From positions 1 to 5,785 of the forward strand of contig JASLCO010000194.1 in the NCBI GenBank assembly GCA_030146505.1: a DNA stretch of 5,785 bases. Direction: 5' to 3'. Numbering within the stretch: the first letter of the stretch is position 1; each line of letters begins with the position of its first letter. The position numbers and the translations under genes were made by a program. Positions 4,999 to 5,785 of this stretch are shown in pieces. This stretch comes from Moraxellaceae bacterium. Its GTDB lineage: Bacteria > Pseudomonadota > Gammaproteobacteria > Pseudomonadales > Moraxellaceae. Below the pieces are notes generated by a model that was given only the letters and a program-made list of their open reading frames with translations, ran no database searches and had not been told where the DNA came from.

Positions 4999-5785
4999 TC
5001 AGTGCCGGTGGGTGCTGTTCTCTGGTGTCAGGATGCTGTCATGCAGCTCGGTGGCGAGCTCGGGATAGTCCAGCGTGTAATGCAGCCCCCGCGATTCTTT
5101 CCGCAGCAGCGCGCAACGGATGATGAGCTCGGACACCAGCACCAGATTGCGCAGTTCGACGAGATTGGTGGAGATGGTGTAGTTGCTGTAGTACTCGTGG
5201 ATTTCCCGTTTCAGCAACTCGACACGGTGCAGGGCGCGCGCCAAGCGTTTGTCGGTACGCACGATGCCCACATAGTCCCACATGAAGCGGCGCAGTTCTT
5301 CCCAGTTGTGCAGGATGATCACGTCCTCATCCGGATTGCGCACCTGCGAGGCATCCCAGGGCTTGCAAAGCGGCGGCTCCGGGAGGCTGGCGATTCTTTC
5401 CTGGATGTCGCGGGCAGCCGCCATGGCGAACACGAAACATTCCAGCAGGGAATTGCTGGCCATGCGGTTGGCACCATGTAGCCCGGTGAAGGAGGTTTCA
5501 CCGATGGCGTAAAGATTCTGCACATCGGTATGGCTGCTGAGATCCACCATCACGCCGCCACAGGTGAAGTGGGCGGCGGGCACCACGGGAATCTGTTCTG
5601 TGGTGATGTCTATGCCGAACTCCAGGCATTTCTCGTAGATATTCGGGAAGTGGCTTTTGATGAAGTCCGCCGGCTTGTGCGTGATGTCCAGATACACGCA
5701 GCGTATGCCGAGGCGCTTCATTTCATAGTCGATGGCGCGGGCGACGATATCACGCGGTGCTAGCTCGGCGCGCTCGTCAAAGCGC
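4999..5785 (-). CDS. nadB: L-aspartate oxidase, C-terminal half (5' end outside window)
   Basis: These are the last 261 residues of NadB, the cytoplasmic FAD enzyme that oxidises L-aspartate to iminoaspartate, which NadA then uses to make quinolinate in de novo NAD synthesis. The frame is open to the window edge on the minus strand, and upstream of the first Met it still reads RAELAPRDIVARAID, so the gene is cut rather than short. Active-site residues known from E. coli are all in place: the Arg of APRD (fragment 11; Arg290), the His of AAHFTCGG (72; His351) and the Arg of HGANR (107; Arg386), with identical spacing. FAD-binding ASNSLLE follows. The C-terminal helical domain (RFMWDYVGIVR, YYSNY, RKESRGLHYTLDYPE) is complete. 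Alignment by these residues implies a full length close to E. coli's 540. The family is homologous to SdhA/FrdA, but RKESRG and the neighbours fit NadB. The gene is unbroken. Confidence 0.97.
   Translation of the reverse strand, partial: RFDERAELAPRDIVARAIDYEMKRLGIRCVYLDITHKPADFIKSHFPNIYEKCLEFGIDITTEQIPVVPAAHFTCGGVMVDLSSHTDVQNLYAIGETSFTGLHGANRMASNSLLECFVFAMAAARDIQERIASLPEPPLCKPWDASQVRNPDEDVIILHNWEELRRFMWDYVGIVRTDKRLARALHRVELLKREIHEYYSNYTISTNLVELRNLVLVSELIIRCALLRKESRGLHYTLDYPELATELHDSILTPENSTHRH

Noticed and set aside
3921..5123. A 400-codon open frame on the plus strand opposite yjgR and the end of nadB
   Set aside because: It mirrors the codon structure of yjgR on the other strand, runs across the spacer into nadB, has a Gln/Gly/Ala/His-rich composition typical of antisense shadows, and shows no recognisable domain or good ribosome site.

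Overview
The window is an ordinary, densely packed piece of a gammaproteobacterial chromosome with fairly high GC content. The evidence is the gene content and order. The order ygfZ (minus), then sdhE-ygfX (plus), then nadB (minus) is the arrangement I recall from Pseudomonas and related gammaproteobacteria, and an ung plus CoA-hydrolase pair lies nearby in some of them. The encoded proteins match what I recall of their E. coli counterparts closely. I cannot name the genus. I see no RNA gene, insertion sequence, CRISPR array or prophage gene.

Layout. The left edge (1-348, plus) is the 3' half of ung (uracil-DNA glycosylase), cut by the window. It is followed 38 bases later by a 3-hydroxyisobutyryl-CoA hydrolase-type crotonase (387-1496, plus). 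A 19-bp perfect hairpin (1508-1549) separates this gene from the convergent ygfZ (1567-2547, minus). A 125-base divergent spacer with a perfect TATAAT box leads to sdhE (2673-2927, plus) and to the overlapping ygfX (2896-3354, plus). A hairpin immediately after the ygfX stop serves the convergent gene yjgR (3405-4880, minus), a HerA-like P-loop ATPase. A 118-base spacer holding a 13-bp inverted repeat and a TTGACA box separates yjgR from nadB (4999-5785, minus), whose 5' half lies outside the window.

How the genes relate. Three of the central genes concern flavin or Fe-S enzymes. SdhE promotes covalent FAD attachment to succinate dehydrogenase. YgfZ is a folate-binding protein needed for some Fe-S enzymes. 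NadB is itself an FAD enzyme of the SdhA/FrdA family that starts NAD synthesis from aspartate. YgfX is the small membrane partner encoded with SdhE. The Ung, CoA hydrolase and YjgR genes have no evident mechanistic link to these.

I did not find an undescribed system. The points most worth a second look are the position of yjgR between ygfX and nadB, the inverted repeat overlapping a putative promoter upstream of yjgR, and the overlapping TTG start of ygfX.
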